Source of the DNA: Hyphomicrobiales bacterium
Lineage (GTDB): Bacteria; Pseudomonadota; Alphaproteobacteria; Rhizobiales; Beijerinckiaceae
DNA: 35,885 nt
Reading direction: 5' to 3'
Assembly: GCA_947374125.1 (NCBI GenBank)
Contig: CANCAR010000002.1
Coordinates: 1 to 35,885, forward strand
Position 1 is the stretch's first letter, and each line of letters begins with the position of its first letter. Shown in pieces: positions 1 to 7,694 of this stretch. The notes beneath the pieces were generated by a model, which saw nothing but the letters and a program-made list of their open reading frames with translations, searched no databases and had not been told where the DNA came from. Position numbers and translations under genes: made by a program.

Positions 1-506
1 CCTCGCTTGGCATTGGCCGGAAATTTCAAAAACCCACGGTGTTTGAGGGGCAAACGGTTGAAGATAATCTGCTGCTGGCGTTAGAGGGACCGAGGAGTGC
101 TTTTTCAGCGCTGTTTGGGTGGCGCAGCCGTGTAGCTGTTGGGCAGATATTGGACAAGCTCGCCATTATCCGGCTGGGTGATCTTCGATCGAAGCTGGCA
201 GGCAGTCTTTCGCATGGCCAAAAGCAATGGCTCGAAATCGGCATGCTCTTGGCGCAAAATCCCAAATTGCTGCTCGTCGATGAACCCGTCGCCGGCATGA
301 CAGATGCGGAGACTGAGGAGACCGCGCGGCTTTTATCCTCTATTGCCGGCGAGCACGCGGTTGTGGTTGTGGAGCATGACATGAGCTTTGTGCGGGCGCT
401 TGATTGCAAGGTAACGTGCCTTCATGAAGGCTCCGTTCTGGCCGAAGGAACCATCGACAGCGTGTCGGCCAATGAACGCGTGATCGACGTGTATTTGGGG
501 CGCTGA
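1..506 (+). CDS. urtD: Urea ABC transporter ATP-binding protein UrtD (5'-truncated by window edge)
   Basis: This is the C-terminal part of one of the two cytoplasmic ATPase subunits of the Urt-type high-affinity urea importer. The reading frame is open from base 3 to the stop at 504-506 with no start, so the N-terminus and Walker A lie outside the window. Visible features are the UrtD-like stretch GRKFQKPTVFEGQTVEDNL at the left edge, the modified signature LSHGQ, Walker B LLLVDEPVAGM and the switch histidine in EHDMSFV. LSHGQ and EPVAGM are typical of the UrtD branch of the branched-chain-amino-acid-type (HAAT) ATPases, as opposed to LivG. The next gene starts 2 nt after the stop and encodes the partner UrtE, so they are one transcript. 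The assignment to urea rather than amino acids or short amides is by motif resemblance and order. Confidence 0.85.
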   Translation, partial: SLGIGRKFQKPTVFEGQTVEDNLLLALEGPRSAFSALFGWRSRVAVGQILDKLAIIRLGDLRSKLAGSLSHGQKQWLEIGMLLAQNPKLLLVDEPVAGMTDAETEETARLLSSIAGEHAVVVVEHDMSFVRALDCKVTCLHEGSVLAEGTIDSVSANERVIDVYLGR

Positions 507-508
507 CC

Positions 509-1210
509 ATGGCACAGCTCGAAGTCTCTGCAGTTGATCTTTATTATGGCGCGGCGCAGGCTTTGCGCGGTGTGTCCGTGACATCGGAGCTTGGCAAGGT
601 AACGGCTGTCTTGGGTCGTAATGGCGTTGGTAAGACGTCTCTGTTGCGGGCCATTACGGGACAGCAAGCGATACGCTCTGGCGATATCCGGTTTGGCGGC
701 ATGTCGATCAATGCGCTGCCGTCTTTTGAGCGGGCGCGATTGGGAATTGGCTTTGTACCGCAAGGCCGAGAGATCTTTCCGTTGCTCACTGTGCGGGAAA
801 ATCTCGAGACCGGATTTGCCGCTTTGCCGCGGGGCGAGCAGACGGTTCCTGATCTGGTGTTTGAATTATTTCCGGTATTGGCCGATATGGAATCCCGCCG
901 AGGTGGTGACCTTTCAGGTGGACAGCAGCAGCAATTGGCGATTGGCCGCGCTTTGGTGATGCGGCCTAAGCTCTTAATTTTGGACGAGCCGACGGAAGGC
1001 ATTCAGCCCTCAGTGATTAAGGATATCGGGCGGGCCATTTCCTTTCTGCGGGATCGCGGCGATATGGCGATCCTTCTGGTTGAGCAATATTTCGATTTTG
1101 CCCGTGAGCTGTGCGATTTTTACGCCGTGATGGATCGCGGCCAGATTGTGCTCGCTGGCGAAAAGGCCGATCTAAATCCGGAAAATGTTCGCAAACTGCT
1201 CTCAGTCTAA
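509..1210 (+). CDS. urtE: Urea ABC transporter ATP-binding subunit UrtE
   Basis: This 233-residue ATPase is the second nucleotide-binding subunit of the urea importer, working at the inner face of the membrane with UrtD and the permeases UrtB/UrtC (not in the window). It has Walker A GRNGVGKT (residues 36-43), signature LSGGQ (135-139), Walker B LLILDEP with D159/E160, and GIQPSVIKDIGRAI just after it, a run characteristic of UrtE. The length is normal for the family. The ATG at 509 is 2 nt after the urtD stop, so translation is probably coupled. It appears to be the last gene of the urt operon, as the next gene is unrelated and about 100 nt away. LivF is the closest alternative, but the GRNGVGKT and GIQPS motifs favour UrtE. 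Confidence 0.88.
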   Translation: MAQLEVSAVDLYYGAAQALRGVSVTSELGKVTAVLGRNGVGKTSLLRAITGQQAIRSGDIRFGGMSINALPSFERARLGIGFVPQGREIFPLLTVRENLETGFAALPRGEQTVPDLVFELFPVLADMESRRGGDLSGGQQQQLAIGRALVMRPKLLILDEPTEGIQPSVIKDIGRAISFLRDRGDMAILLVEQYFDFARELCDFYAVMDRGQIVLAGEKADLNPENVRKLLSV

Positions 1211-1311
1211 AAGTTTCTGCGTAGTCCAACCATCTGTCTTTTCAACCTGTGGGTCTGGTTATGAGGAGTGTCCACTTGCACGCTCACCATCCCAACCCAC
1301 GGAGAATGAAC

Positions 1312-1791
1312 ATGAATATGATCCGAGTTCTCGCAGCAGGAGCCATTGCGTTTTCGCTCTCGCTCGCCTCTGCCCGCGCCGCCGATATTGTTGAAACCGC
1401 TATCGCCGCCGGAAATTTCAAAACGCTGGTGAAAGCGCTTGAGGCGGCGGACCTTGTGACAACACTGAAGGGTAAAGGCCCCTTTACGGTCTTCGCGCCG
1501 ACAGATGATGCGTTTGCCAAGCTGCCCGCGGGCAAGCTGGATGAGCTTTTGATGCCAGCGAATAAGAAAGAATTGGCTTCCATTCTGAAATACCATGTTG
1601 TGTCCGGCAAAGTTATGTCGAGCAGCATTATGGGCAAAAAACTGTCCGAAAAGTCCGTTGAAGGCAGTGCGCTGACCATTGACGGGATGAGCGGCGTCAA
1701 GGTCGACGCTGGAATGGTCACTAAGGCCGATATCGAGGCCTCGAACGGTGTCATTCACGTGATCGATACGGTTCTCGTTCCGAAAAAATAA
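1312..1791 (+). CDS. Exported fasciclin-domain (FAS1) protein
   Basis: This is a 159-residue secreted protein with one FAS1 domain. Residues 1 to about 24 form a Sec signal peptide (positively charged Arg, then an Ala/Leu/Ser-rich core, ending in ASARA before ADIVE). The mature part shows the FAS1 hallmarks: NFKTLVKALEAADL, the H1 box FTVFAPTDDAF, the YH motif in LKYHVVSGKV, and the closing GVIHVIDTVLVP (H2). In bacteria such single-domain proteins are periplasmic or surface-attached and are linked to adhesion or matrix, but roles are poorly defined. Of three close ATGs (1306, 1312, 1318), 1312 has GGAG at 1301-1304 at good spacing. It is followed by a strong hairpin terminator. It stands alone between urtE and a convergent regulator. 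Confidence 0.88.
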   Translation: MNMIRVLAAGAIAFSLSLASARAADIVETAIAAGNFKTLVKALEAADLVTTLKGKGPFTVFAPTDDAFAKLPAGKLDELLMPANKKELASILKYHVVSGKVMSSSIMGKKLSEKSVEGSALTIDGMSGVKVDAGMVTKADIEASNGVIHVIDTVLVPKK

Positions 1792-1798
1792 AGCGTTG

Positions 1799-1826
1799 GA
1801 AGGCCCCGTCAATGCGGGGCCTTCTT
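1799..1826. terminator. Bidirectional intrinsic terminator between fasciclin gene and LysR gene
   Basis: A perfect 10-bp stem GAAGGCCCCG (1799-1808) / CGGGGCCTTC (1815-1824) with a 6-nt loop lies 8 nt after the fasciclin stop. T-rich sequence follows on the plus strand (TTGCCGTTTT), and the LysR-family gene ends from the other side at 1833. It can serve both convergent genes. Confidence 0.85.
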
Positions 1827-1832
1827 GCCGTT

Positions 1833-2738
1833 TTAGGTCGCTGGGTCAAGCCGCGCCGCTGTTGCCTGCAAATGGTTCTTGAAAACCGTTGCTATGGGGG
1901 AAAGCCGCTTGCCGGTTAAATGAACGATATACCAGTTCGACAGAATCGGAAATCCAACAAGGTCTAAGATGGCCAAGCCCTCCGTTGCTGGATCCGGGCT
2001 CAGCGCATGACGAGATAGAATGGATAGTCCAAGCCCTCCCGCCACGGCCTGTTTAATCGCTTCATTTGAGCCAAGCTCAAGTCTGACGCGCGGCTTGATG
2101 CGGCTTTGATCAAAAAAGCGGTCAATCGCCATTCGGGTACCGGAGCCCGGTTCACGCAAGATGAAATTGTTTTTTGCCAATTCTTCAATGGCGAGATCTT
2201 GCCTTGCTACTAGAGGATCACGGATTGGTGCGATGGCAACCAAAGGGTTAGCCATGAAATGTTCTCGCTCGACATCAAGATCGGTGGGTGGCGTCGACAT
2301 GACCGCTAGGTCAACCCGATTTTCGCGCAAGAGTGTCACAACGCCATCCCTGTTAAGGACTTCAAGCGCAATATCGATCTCGGGATGATTTGTGCAAAAT
2401 TCGCCCAGCATGCGAGGTACGAAATATTTTGCCGTGCTGACCACGGCGAGGCGCAATTGGCCGCGCTCAAGCCCTTTTATACCGTCCACATAGTGCGAAA
2501 AGGCTTGCCATTCGCCCAGCATGGCGCGCGCGGTTTTAGCCAGTTCCTCTCCAGCCGCCGTCAAATGGACCTGTTTGCCGATCACCTCATAGAGCGACAG
2601 TCCGACGCCTAGTGAAAGCTCTTTCAACTGCATGGACGCGGTGGGTTGCGTGACATGACAGGCGTGCGCCGCCCTGCTCACGCTTCGCTCATCGGCTAAG
2701 GCTAAAAATAGTCGAAGTTGGCGGAAGGTCGAATGCAT
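1833..2738 (-). CDS. LysR-family transcriptional regulator (CbbR-like), divergent from sbtA
   Basis: This is a 301-residue LysR-type regulator. Residues 5-60 form the winged helix-turn-helix (FRQLRLFLALADERSVSRAA, then VTQPTASMQLKELS). The rest is a periplasmic-binding-protein-like effector domain (RGQLRLAVVSTAKYFVPRMLGEF, LREPGSGTRMAIDRFF, GGLGLSILSRHAL). The sequence pattern, particularly STAKYFVPRML and EPGSGTRMAID, resembles the CbbR/CcmR branch that controls CO2 fixation or inorganic-carbon uptake genes; this is a family resemblance, not proof. It is transcribed away from an SbtA-type bicarbonate permease, the usual arrangement of a LysR regulator with its target. A perfect palindrome at 2737-2752 overlaps its start codon, so autoregulation is likely. 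The start is ATG (complement of 2736-2738). Confidence 0.85.
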   Translation of the reverse strand: MHSTFRQLRLFLALADERSVSRAAHACHVTQPTASMQLKELSLGVGLSLYEVIGKQVHLTAAGEELAKTARAMLGEWQAFSHYVDGIKGLERGQLRLAVVSTAKYFVPRMLGEFCTNHPEIDIALEVLNRDGVVTLLRENRVDLAVMSTPPTDLDVEREHFMANPLVAIAPIRDPLVARQDLAIEELAKNNFILREPGSGTRMAIDRFFDQSRIKPRVRLELGSNEAIKQAVAGGLGLSILSRHALSPDPATEGLAILDLVGFPILSNWYIVHLTGKRLSPIATVFKNHLQATAARLDPAT

Positions 2739-2752
2739 AGATATATATCTAT
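2737..2752. promoter_or_regulatory. Perfect 16-bp palindrome in the lysR-sbtA divergent region, candidate operator
   Basis: The sequence ATAGATATATATCTAT is exactly self-complementary and begins one base into the LysR start codon. The divergent region is only 89 bp and is AT-rich against its surroundings. LysR-type regulators usually bind dyads in the promoter between themselves and the divergent target. A TATACT hexamer at 2782-2787 could be the sbtA -10 box, which would place the palindrome some 30-45 bp upstream of it, a reasonable activator position. Its function is inferred from position and symmetry only. Confidence 0.45.
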
Positions 2753-2827
2753 AGTAAATGCCTTTAAAATCAATTTTTTATTATACTCGTGAATTGCTAG
2801 CAAGGCCCGCCAGATGGAGGGCTTTTG

Positions 2828-3787
2828 ATGTCAAACCTTGCCGACCCCGCAATTTTGTTTTTTCTTTTTGGCGTTTTCGCCGGTCTTGTGAAATCCAATC
2901 TTGAAATCCCGCAGCCCATATCGCGATTTTTATCGCTTTATCTCTTGATGGCGCTGGGCCTGAAGGGCGGCTTTGCACTCGCCCATTCTGGCTTAACCAT
3001 AAGCGTCGCCAGCGGCCTTTTCGTCGCTCTTGTGCTTGCTTTTCTCGTGCCGACGATTGGCTACGCCCTTTTAAGACGGGTCATATCCGGCTTTGATGCG
3101 GCGGCGATTGCTGCAACCTATGGTTCAATCAGTGCGGTGACCTTTATCACTGCCACGCGATATTTGGAGGACAGCGGCATCCCCTATGGCGGGCATATGG
3201 CGGCCGCCGCCGCATTGATGGAATCGCCTGCAATTGTCATGGCGATTTTGTTTGCCAATTCTCTAAGAAAGCAGACCGTTGGCAGCGTAGAGCAGCACTC
3301 GGTTGGGAGTGTTTTGAAAGAATCGCTGACGGACGGCGCGCAGCTTCTTCTCTTAGGAGCCATGGTCGTTGGCATTATCTCCGGCGACGCAGGTAAAGCC
3401 GCTATGCAGCCTTTCTCGGGGGATCTTTTCAAAGGCATGCTGGCGTTTTTCTTGCTCGATATGGGCCTGATGACGGCGCGGAATTTTCCGCCCTTCCGGG
3501 CGCTATCACCCTGGCTTGTGGCTTATGCGGTGGGGGGCCCCATTTTTCACGCTATGCTTGCTTTGGGCCTGTCAATCTTATTCGGCCTCTCCGCAGGAGA
3601 TGCTGGGTTACTGATGGTACTGGCCGCAAGTGCCTCCTATATAGCCGTACCCGCGGTACTCCGGTTTGCTCTGCCCGAGGCCAACCCCTCGCTTTATTTC
3701 GGGCTGTCGCTTGGCCTAACATTTCCCATCAACATCCTCGTTGGTATTCCAACCTATATCTGGATCGCGCAAAGATGGCTTTCGTGA
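2828..3787 (+). CDS. sbtA: SbtA-family sodium-dependent bicarbonate permease
   Basis: This 319-residue, strongly hydrophobic protein of about ten membrane segments belongs to the Sbt_1 (formerly DUF897) family, whose cyanobacterial founder imports bicarbonate with sodium. Two duplicated halves are visible, separated by a polar loop near residues 143-165. The first carries GLKGG (44-48) and GSISAVTF (99-106), both family signatures; the second has LDMGLMTARNF and ASASYIAVPAVLRFALPEANPS. The start chosen is ATG 2828, with GGAGG at 2816-2820 seven bases upstream; a TTG at 2825 is also in frame. No SbtB (PII-like) gene follows. The neighbouring divergent LysR gene is its likely regulator. Substrate is inferred from the family, since non-cyanobacterial members are largely untested. 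Confidence 0.85.
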   Translation: MSNLADPAILFFLFGVFAGLVKSNLEIPQPISRFLSLYLLMALGLKGGFALAHSGLTISVASGLFVALVLAFLVPTIGYALLRRVISGFDAAAIAATYGSISAVTFITATRYLEDSGIPYGGHMAAAAALMESPAIVMAILFANSLRKQTVGSVEQHSVGSVLKESLTDGAQLLLLGAMVVGIISGDAGKAAMQPFSGDLFKGMLAFFLLDMGLMTARNFPPFRALSPWLVAYAVGGPIFHAMLALGLSILFGLSAGDAGLLMVLAASASYIAVPAVLRFALPEANPSLYFGLSLGLTFPINILVGIPTYIWIAQRWLS

Positions 3788-3912
3788 CGCCCCCGCTTGC
3801 CAGCTGTGCACGCAAGGATTTGACGAAACTTCGATGATATGTGACGATATTGGAGTAACGAAAAGACCGCACGAAAACGTTGCGGACCACATAATCATTT
3901 GGGAGATGAAAC

Positions 3913-4878
3913 ATGACGATCCGTATTGATCGGCGGAAGCTCTTGGCCGCCACTGGCATGATGACCGTTAGTGCCCTTGCTGGCATCCGGCCTGTTTTCG
4001 CTGCTGGAAAAGACCTGACCATTGCTACCTCATTGCCGAGCTTGGAATTTCCATTTTTCGTCCACATGCAGAAACAGTTGATTTCTGAAGCTCAGAAAAT
4101 CGGCGGCATCAAGCTGATCAATATGGACGGCGAGAACAAGGCACCGAAGCAGACCGCCGACGTTGAAGCTGCGATCACGCAGAAGGTTGACGCGATCGTT
4201 ATTTCACCAACAGACGTGAACGCGATGGCCCCTGCGCTGGAAGCAGCGGTGAAGGCTGGCATTCCGGTTGTAACGATTGATCGTCGCGTGGCCAAGGTTG
4301 AAGGCTTGCTCGGCCATGTCGGCGCCGACAATGTGAAGGGCGGCGAGGCTCAGGCCAATGCTATCATCGCGGACTTCCCGAACGGCGCGAAGATTTTCCA
4401 TCTTCAGGGACAGCCCGGTGCGGGTCCTGCCATTGACCGGAATAAGGGTGTTCATAACGTCCTCGACAAGGTCAAGGACAAGTACCAGATCATCTTCGAG
4501 CAAACCGCCAATTTCGCCCGTGACCAAGGCCTCTCGGTGACCGAAGCCGGTCTCGCTGGCAAAGGCACGCCGGATGTTATCGTTTGCGCAAACGACGATA
4601 TGGCATTGGGTGCGATGGAAGCCTGCAAGGCGCGCGGCCTCAAGGACGTCAAAATCTATGGTTTTGATGCACTTCCCGAAGCGTTGAAGGCGGTTAAGGC
4701 TGGCACGATGCGCTCGACGATCGAACAGTTCCCCGGTGAGCAGAGCCGCACGGCGATGCGCATTGCGGTGGCGTTCGCTCGCGACGGCAAGAAGCCTGAA
4801 TCGGCTGTGACGCTGTTGACCCCAATCGCCATCACCACGGCGAATTTCGACAAGGCAGAACGCGTCGGCGAAATGTAA
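3913..4878 (+). CDS. CUT2-type sugar ABC transporter periplasmic binding protein (first system)
   Basis: This is a 321-residue ribose/galactose-type binding protein (Peripla_BP_4 fold). The N-terminus DRRKLLAATG followed by a hydrophobic stretch ending VFA-AG looks like a twin-arginine (Tat) or strong Sec signal, so it acts in the periplasm. Mature motifs are typical of RbsB relatives: QTADVEAAITQKVDAIVISPTD, the ligand-site TIDRRV, VGADNVKGG and CANDDMALGAMEA. GGGAG lies upstream of ATG 3913. An ATPase and a permease follow in the same direction, separated from it by a hairpin at 4901-4927. The substrate is presumably a monosaccharide or polyol and cannot be read from the sequence. Confidence 0.88.
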   Translation: MTIRIDRRKLLAATGMMTVSALAGIRPVFAAGKDLTIATSLPSLEFPFFVHMQKQLISEAQKIGGIKLINMDGENKAPKQTADVEAAITQKVDAIVISPTDVNAMAPALEAAVKAGIPVVTIDRRVAKVEGLLGHVGADNVKGGEAQANAIIADFPNGAKIFHLQGQPGAGPAIDRNKGVHNVLDKVKDKYQIIFEQTANFARDQGLSVTEAGLAGKGTPDVIVCANDDMALGAMEACKARGLKDVKIYGFDALPEALKAVKAGTMRSTIEQFPGEQSRTAMRIAVAFARDGKKPESAVTLLTPIAITTANFDKAERVGEM

Positions 4879-4900
4879 TCGCCGACCGGTTTTAAGCTCT

Positions 4901-4927
4901 GGTCCGGGAGACATGCGCTCCCGGACC
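4901..4927 (+). terminator. Attenuator-like hairpin between binding protein and ATPase genes
   Basis: A perfect 10-bp stem GGTCCGGGAG (4901-4910) / CTCCCGGACC (4918-4927) with a 7-nt loop is followed by a T-rich run ending in TTTTTT by 4945. It lies after the binding-protein stop and 40 nt before the ATPase start. Partial termination or 3'-end protection here would give more binding protein than membrane components, a common pattern in ABC operons. Confidence 0.7.
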
Positions 4928-4966
4928 TTTCTCTGTTCGTTTTTTCATTGATCGTCGGAGTTTTGA

Positions 4967-6517
4967 TTGTCCTCTGCAAACCCTGAATTGTTGTTGCAAA
5001 TTGACCATGTCAGCAAACGGTTTCCGGGTGTTGTGGCGCTTGATGATGTCAGCTTTGATGTCCGGCGCGGCGAAGTGCTCGGCCTTTTGGGCGAAAATGG
5101 CGCTGGCAAATCGACGATTTTAAAAATTATCTCAGGCGCTCAGCTGCCCGACCAAGGCACAATCTATTGGGATGGAAAGCCCGTTTCAATCACCAGCCCG
5201 CAAACGGCGCAGTCGCTTGGGATTGTTACGATCTATCAGGAATTCAACCTCGTTCCCACGCTCAGCGTGGCCGAAAACATCTTTATCGGTCGTGAGCCGC
5301 TGCATTTTGGCCGCTTCGTCGATTGGAAGAAGATGCGGGCCGATGCGCGGGCAATCACTCAGCGCATCGGACTTTCGATTGACCCTGATGCGCCGGTTTC
5401 GGAGCTTTCTGTCGCTGAGCAACAAATGGTCGAAATCGCCCGCGCTTTGTCCATTGAAGCTCGGCTGATTATTATGGATGAGCCGACCTCGGCGCTTTCG
5501 GGCGCTGAAGTGGATCGGCTTGTCGGCATTGTTCGCACGCTGCGTTCACAGGGCGTCTCGGTTATGTTTGTGACGCATCGTCTTGAAGAGGCGATGACCT
5601 TGTGCGACCGGGTAACCATTCTTCGCGATGGTAAGCTTGCTGCTAATTTGAATCGCGATGAATTAGCCATTCCGACTTTCATTGAAAAAATGGTTGGGCG
5701 TGCGGCTTCCAATCTTTATAGCCGCCCGACAACGCGGCGGCAGGCGGGCGCGGTGCGGCTATCGATCCGAGGGCTGAAATCCGTCGTCACGGCAGAAAAG
5801 CAACGGGGCGTGGTGCTGAAAGGCATCGATCTCGATATCCGCGCGGGTGAAATTTTAGGGATCGCTGGCCTCGTTGGCGCCGGGCGTACCGAACTCGCAC
5901 GGGCGATTTTTGGCGCGGATATGAAAACCGCCGACCGCTTCCAGATTGATGGCGAAGATGTGACCATCCGCTCACCACGCGATGCGATGCGGTATGGGAT
6001 CGGTCTCGTGCCCGAAGACCGCAAGCTCCAGGCTTTGTTTCTTCAGCTTGCCATCCGGCGCAATTTCTCCGTTGCTTCGCTTGACCGTTTTATGCGGCTT
6101 GGCGTGTTTGTGGACGAGGCCAAGGAAGCAGCCGAATTACAGCGCTTCCGTACCATGATGAATGTGCGAATGACGGGGCCGGACCAGCTGATCTCCAACC
6201 TATCCGGCGGCAATCAGCAAAAGATTGTGCTGTCGCGGTGGCTATCGCTCGATCCGAAAATTTTGATTGTCGATGAACCTACCCGTGGCATCGATATCGC
6301 GGCTAAGGCCGAGGTGCATGAAATTCTGGATACGCTCGCCAATCGCGGCATCGCGGTTGTCGTTATTTCGTCCGAGCTGCCCGAGGTAATGGCGGTAGCC
6401 GACCGGATTGTAACAATGCGTGAAGGCCGTTTAACCGGAGAAGTCGCTCCGGAAGAGGCAACGCAAGAGAAACTAATGTCGCTGATGGCGCTTGATGACG
6501 CCACAGTGAAGGGATGA
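4967..6517 (+). CDS. CUT2-type sugar ABC transporter ATPase, RbsA-like double ATPase (first system)
   Basis: This is a 516-residue fused two-domain ATPase of the RbsA/XylG/MglA type. The first domain has Walker A GENGAGKS (42-49), a non-canonical signature LSVAE (147-151) and Walker B IIMDEPT (D171/E172). The second has the degenerate P-loop GLVGAGRTE (301-309), canonical LSGGN (412-416) and D436/E437. The Arg-Thr replacement in the second P-loop is normal for this family, which pairs one competent and one degenerate site. The start is TTG 4967, supported by CGGAG at 4956-4960 six bases upstream. The permease follows 15 nt after the stop. It energises import of the sugar bound by the preceding binding protein. 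Confidence 0.9.
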   Translation: MSSANPELLLQIDHVSKRFPGVVALDDVSFDVRRGEVLGLLGENGAGKSTILKIISGAQLPDQGTIYWDGKPVSITSPQTAQSLGIVTIYQEFNLVPTLSVAENIFIGREPLHFGRFVDWKKMRADARAITQRIGLSIDPDAPVSELSVAEQQMVEIARALSIEARLIIMDEPTSALSGAEVDRLVGIVRTLRSQGVSVMFVTHRLEEAMTLCDRVTILRDGKLAANLNRDELAIPTFIEKMVGRAASNLYSRPTTRRQAGAVRLSIRGLKSVVTAEKQRGVVLKGIDLDIRAGEILGIAGLVGAGRTELARAIFGADMKTADRFQIDGEDVTIRSPRDAMRYGIGLVPEDRKLQALFLQLAIRRNFSVASLDRFMRLGVFVDEAKEAAELQRFRTMMNVRMTGPDQLISNLSGGNQQKIVLSRWLSLDPKILIVDEPTRGIDIAAKAEVHEILDTLANRGIAVVVISSELPEVMAVADRIVTMREGRLTGEVAPEEATQEKLMSLMALDDATVKG

Positions 6518-6532
6518 GGGGACTTTGACAGC

Positions 6533-7552
6533 ATGACCGACGCAAGCCGAACCATGGCCGCAGGTGGCGAAGCGATGATGTGGAAGACCATCGGCCGATT
6601 TGCGCCCTTGATCTTCCTTCTCGTTTTGATGCTGATCTTCTCGATTTTGGAGCCGAAATTCCTCAACCCCACCAATCTGTTTAACGTCATGCGCCAGATC
6701 TCGATTACGGGGCTGATCGCATTGGGGATGACGTTTGTCATTTTAACCGCCGGTATTGATTTGTCCGTGGGGTCCATTCTCGCCGTTTCGGGCATGGTAG
6801 CGGCGGCGGTGGCCAAAGGCTCGCTCGGCAACACGTTGTCGCTGGGCGAAGATGAAGCGGTTGGCTATGGCCCGTTTGCTGCGATGGCGGCCTCGATCGC
6901 TGTTGGCATGTTCTGCGGGTTTATCCAAGGCTATGGGATTACTTGGCTTAAGGTCCCGCCTTTTGTGGTGACCTTAGGCGGACTCTCGATTTTTCGTGGA
7001 TTGACGCTTTGGTTCTCGAATGGCGGCCCGATCTCGGGCTTTGAAAGCGATTATCGGTGGTGGGGCCAGGGCATGGTTGGCCCGGTTCCGGTTCCTGTGA
7101 TCATCTTTCTGGTTGCCGCCATCGTTTGCCATGTCGTTTTACGGCATACGCGCTATGGGCGACATGTCTATGCGGTGGGGGGTAACCCGGAGGCCGCGCG
7201 GCTTTCGGGGTTAGCGGTCGACCGGATCATTATGTCGGTCTATTTGATCGTGGGCTTTTTTGCCGGGCTTGCCGGTTTTGTGCTCTCGGCGCGGTTGAAT
7301 TCGTCCGAAGCAGTGGCCGGCATTGGTTATGAGCTGACGGTTATCGCCTCGGTGGTGATCGGCGGCACCAGCCTCTTTGGTGGTGCGGGCTCAATTGCCG
7401 GAACGGTGGTGGGGGCAACGCTGATTGGCGTGCTCGTTAACGGGCTCGTTCTCAACAATGTCTCGTCCTATATTCAGAGTGTGGTGATCGGGTTGATCAT
7501 CATTACCGCCGTGGCATTTGATCGCTTTGTAAAGACCCGCAAACGGGCGTGA
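6533..7552 (+). CDS. CUT2-type sugar ABC transporter permease (first system)
   Basis: This 339-residue permease of the RbsC/BPD_transp_2 family has about ten hydrophobic segments. Family markers are LIALGMTFVILTAGIDLSVGSI in the first part (exporting the highly conserved TAGIDLSVGS), VGGNPEAARLSGL, the cytoplasmic coupling region of CUT2 permeases, and VIGGTSLFGGAGSIAGTVVGA. An unusual insertion, roughly residues 95-112 (GSLGNTLSLGEDEAVGYG), sits between the second and third membrane stretches. It works as a dimer with the double ATPase encoded just upstream. It is the last gene of the first importer; the next gene is 142 nt away, beyond a palindrome. Confidence 0.9.
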   Translation: MTDASRTMAAGGEAMMWKTIGRFAPLIFLLVLMLIFSILEPKFLNPTNLFNVMRQISITGLIALGMTFVILTAGIDLSVGSILAVSGMVAAAVAKGSLGNTLSLGEDEAVGYGPFAAMAASIAVGMFCGFIQGYGITWLKVPPFVVTLGGLSIFRGLTLWFSNGGPISGFESDYRWWGQGMVGPVPVPVIIFLVAAIVCHVVLRHTRYGRHVYAVGGNPEAARLSGLAVDRIIMSVYLIVGFFAGLAGFVLSARLNSSEAVAGIGYELTVIASVVIGGTSLFGGAGSIAGTVVGATLIGVLVNGLVLNNVSSYIQSVVIGLIIITAVAFDRFVKTRKRA

Positions 7553-7609
7553 TTGAACTGCACGATGTATGAGGCATACGTGGTAATGCATATCAGGCAT
7601 ACCGTGTGG

Positions 7610-7636
7610 CGATGCTTGATTGACGATCAAGCATCG
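7610..7636. promoter_or_regulatory. 11-bp inverted repeat between the two CUT2 operons
   Basis: CGATGCTTGAT (7610-7620) and ATCAAGCATCG (7626-7636) form a perfect inverted repeat around TGACG. No T-run follows at once on either strand, so it looks more like an operator or an mRNA-stabilising hairpin than a terminator. Just upstream the octamer AGGCATAC occurs twice (7572-7579 and 7595-7602), 23 bp apart. The 142-bp gap probably holds the promoter of the second importer. Confidence 0.4.
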
Positions 7637-7694
7637 AGAGACTAGCTTTCTCGATAATAATAAAAATTTTCATGACAGCGTTTAAGGGGACGGA

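Noticed and set aside
1207..1812. 201-residue minus-strand frame over the fasciclin gene
   Set aside because: Shadow of a clearly coding plus-strand gene with signal peptide and FAS1 motifs; no recognisable protein features.
3788..3912. Possible LacI-type operator around CGAAAACGTTGCGG upstream of the first CUT2 operon
   Set aside because: Only a short AACGTT core is symmetric; no second site and no regulator gene nearby.
4204..4914. 236-residue minus-strand frame over the first binding-protein gene
   Set aside because: Antisense shadow; it also runs through the hairpin at 4901-4927, and no motif was recognised.
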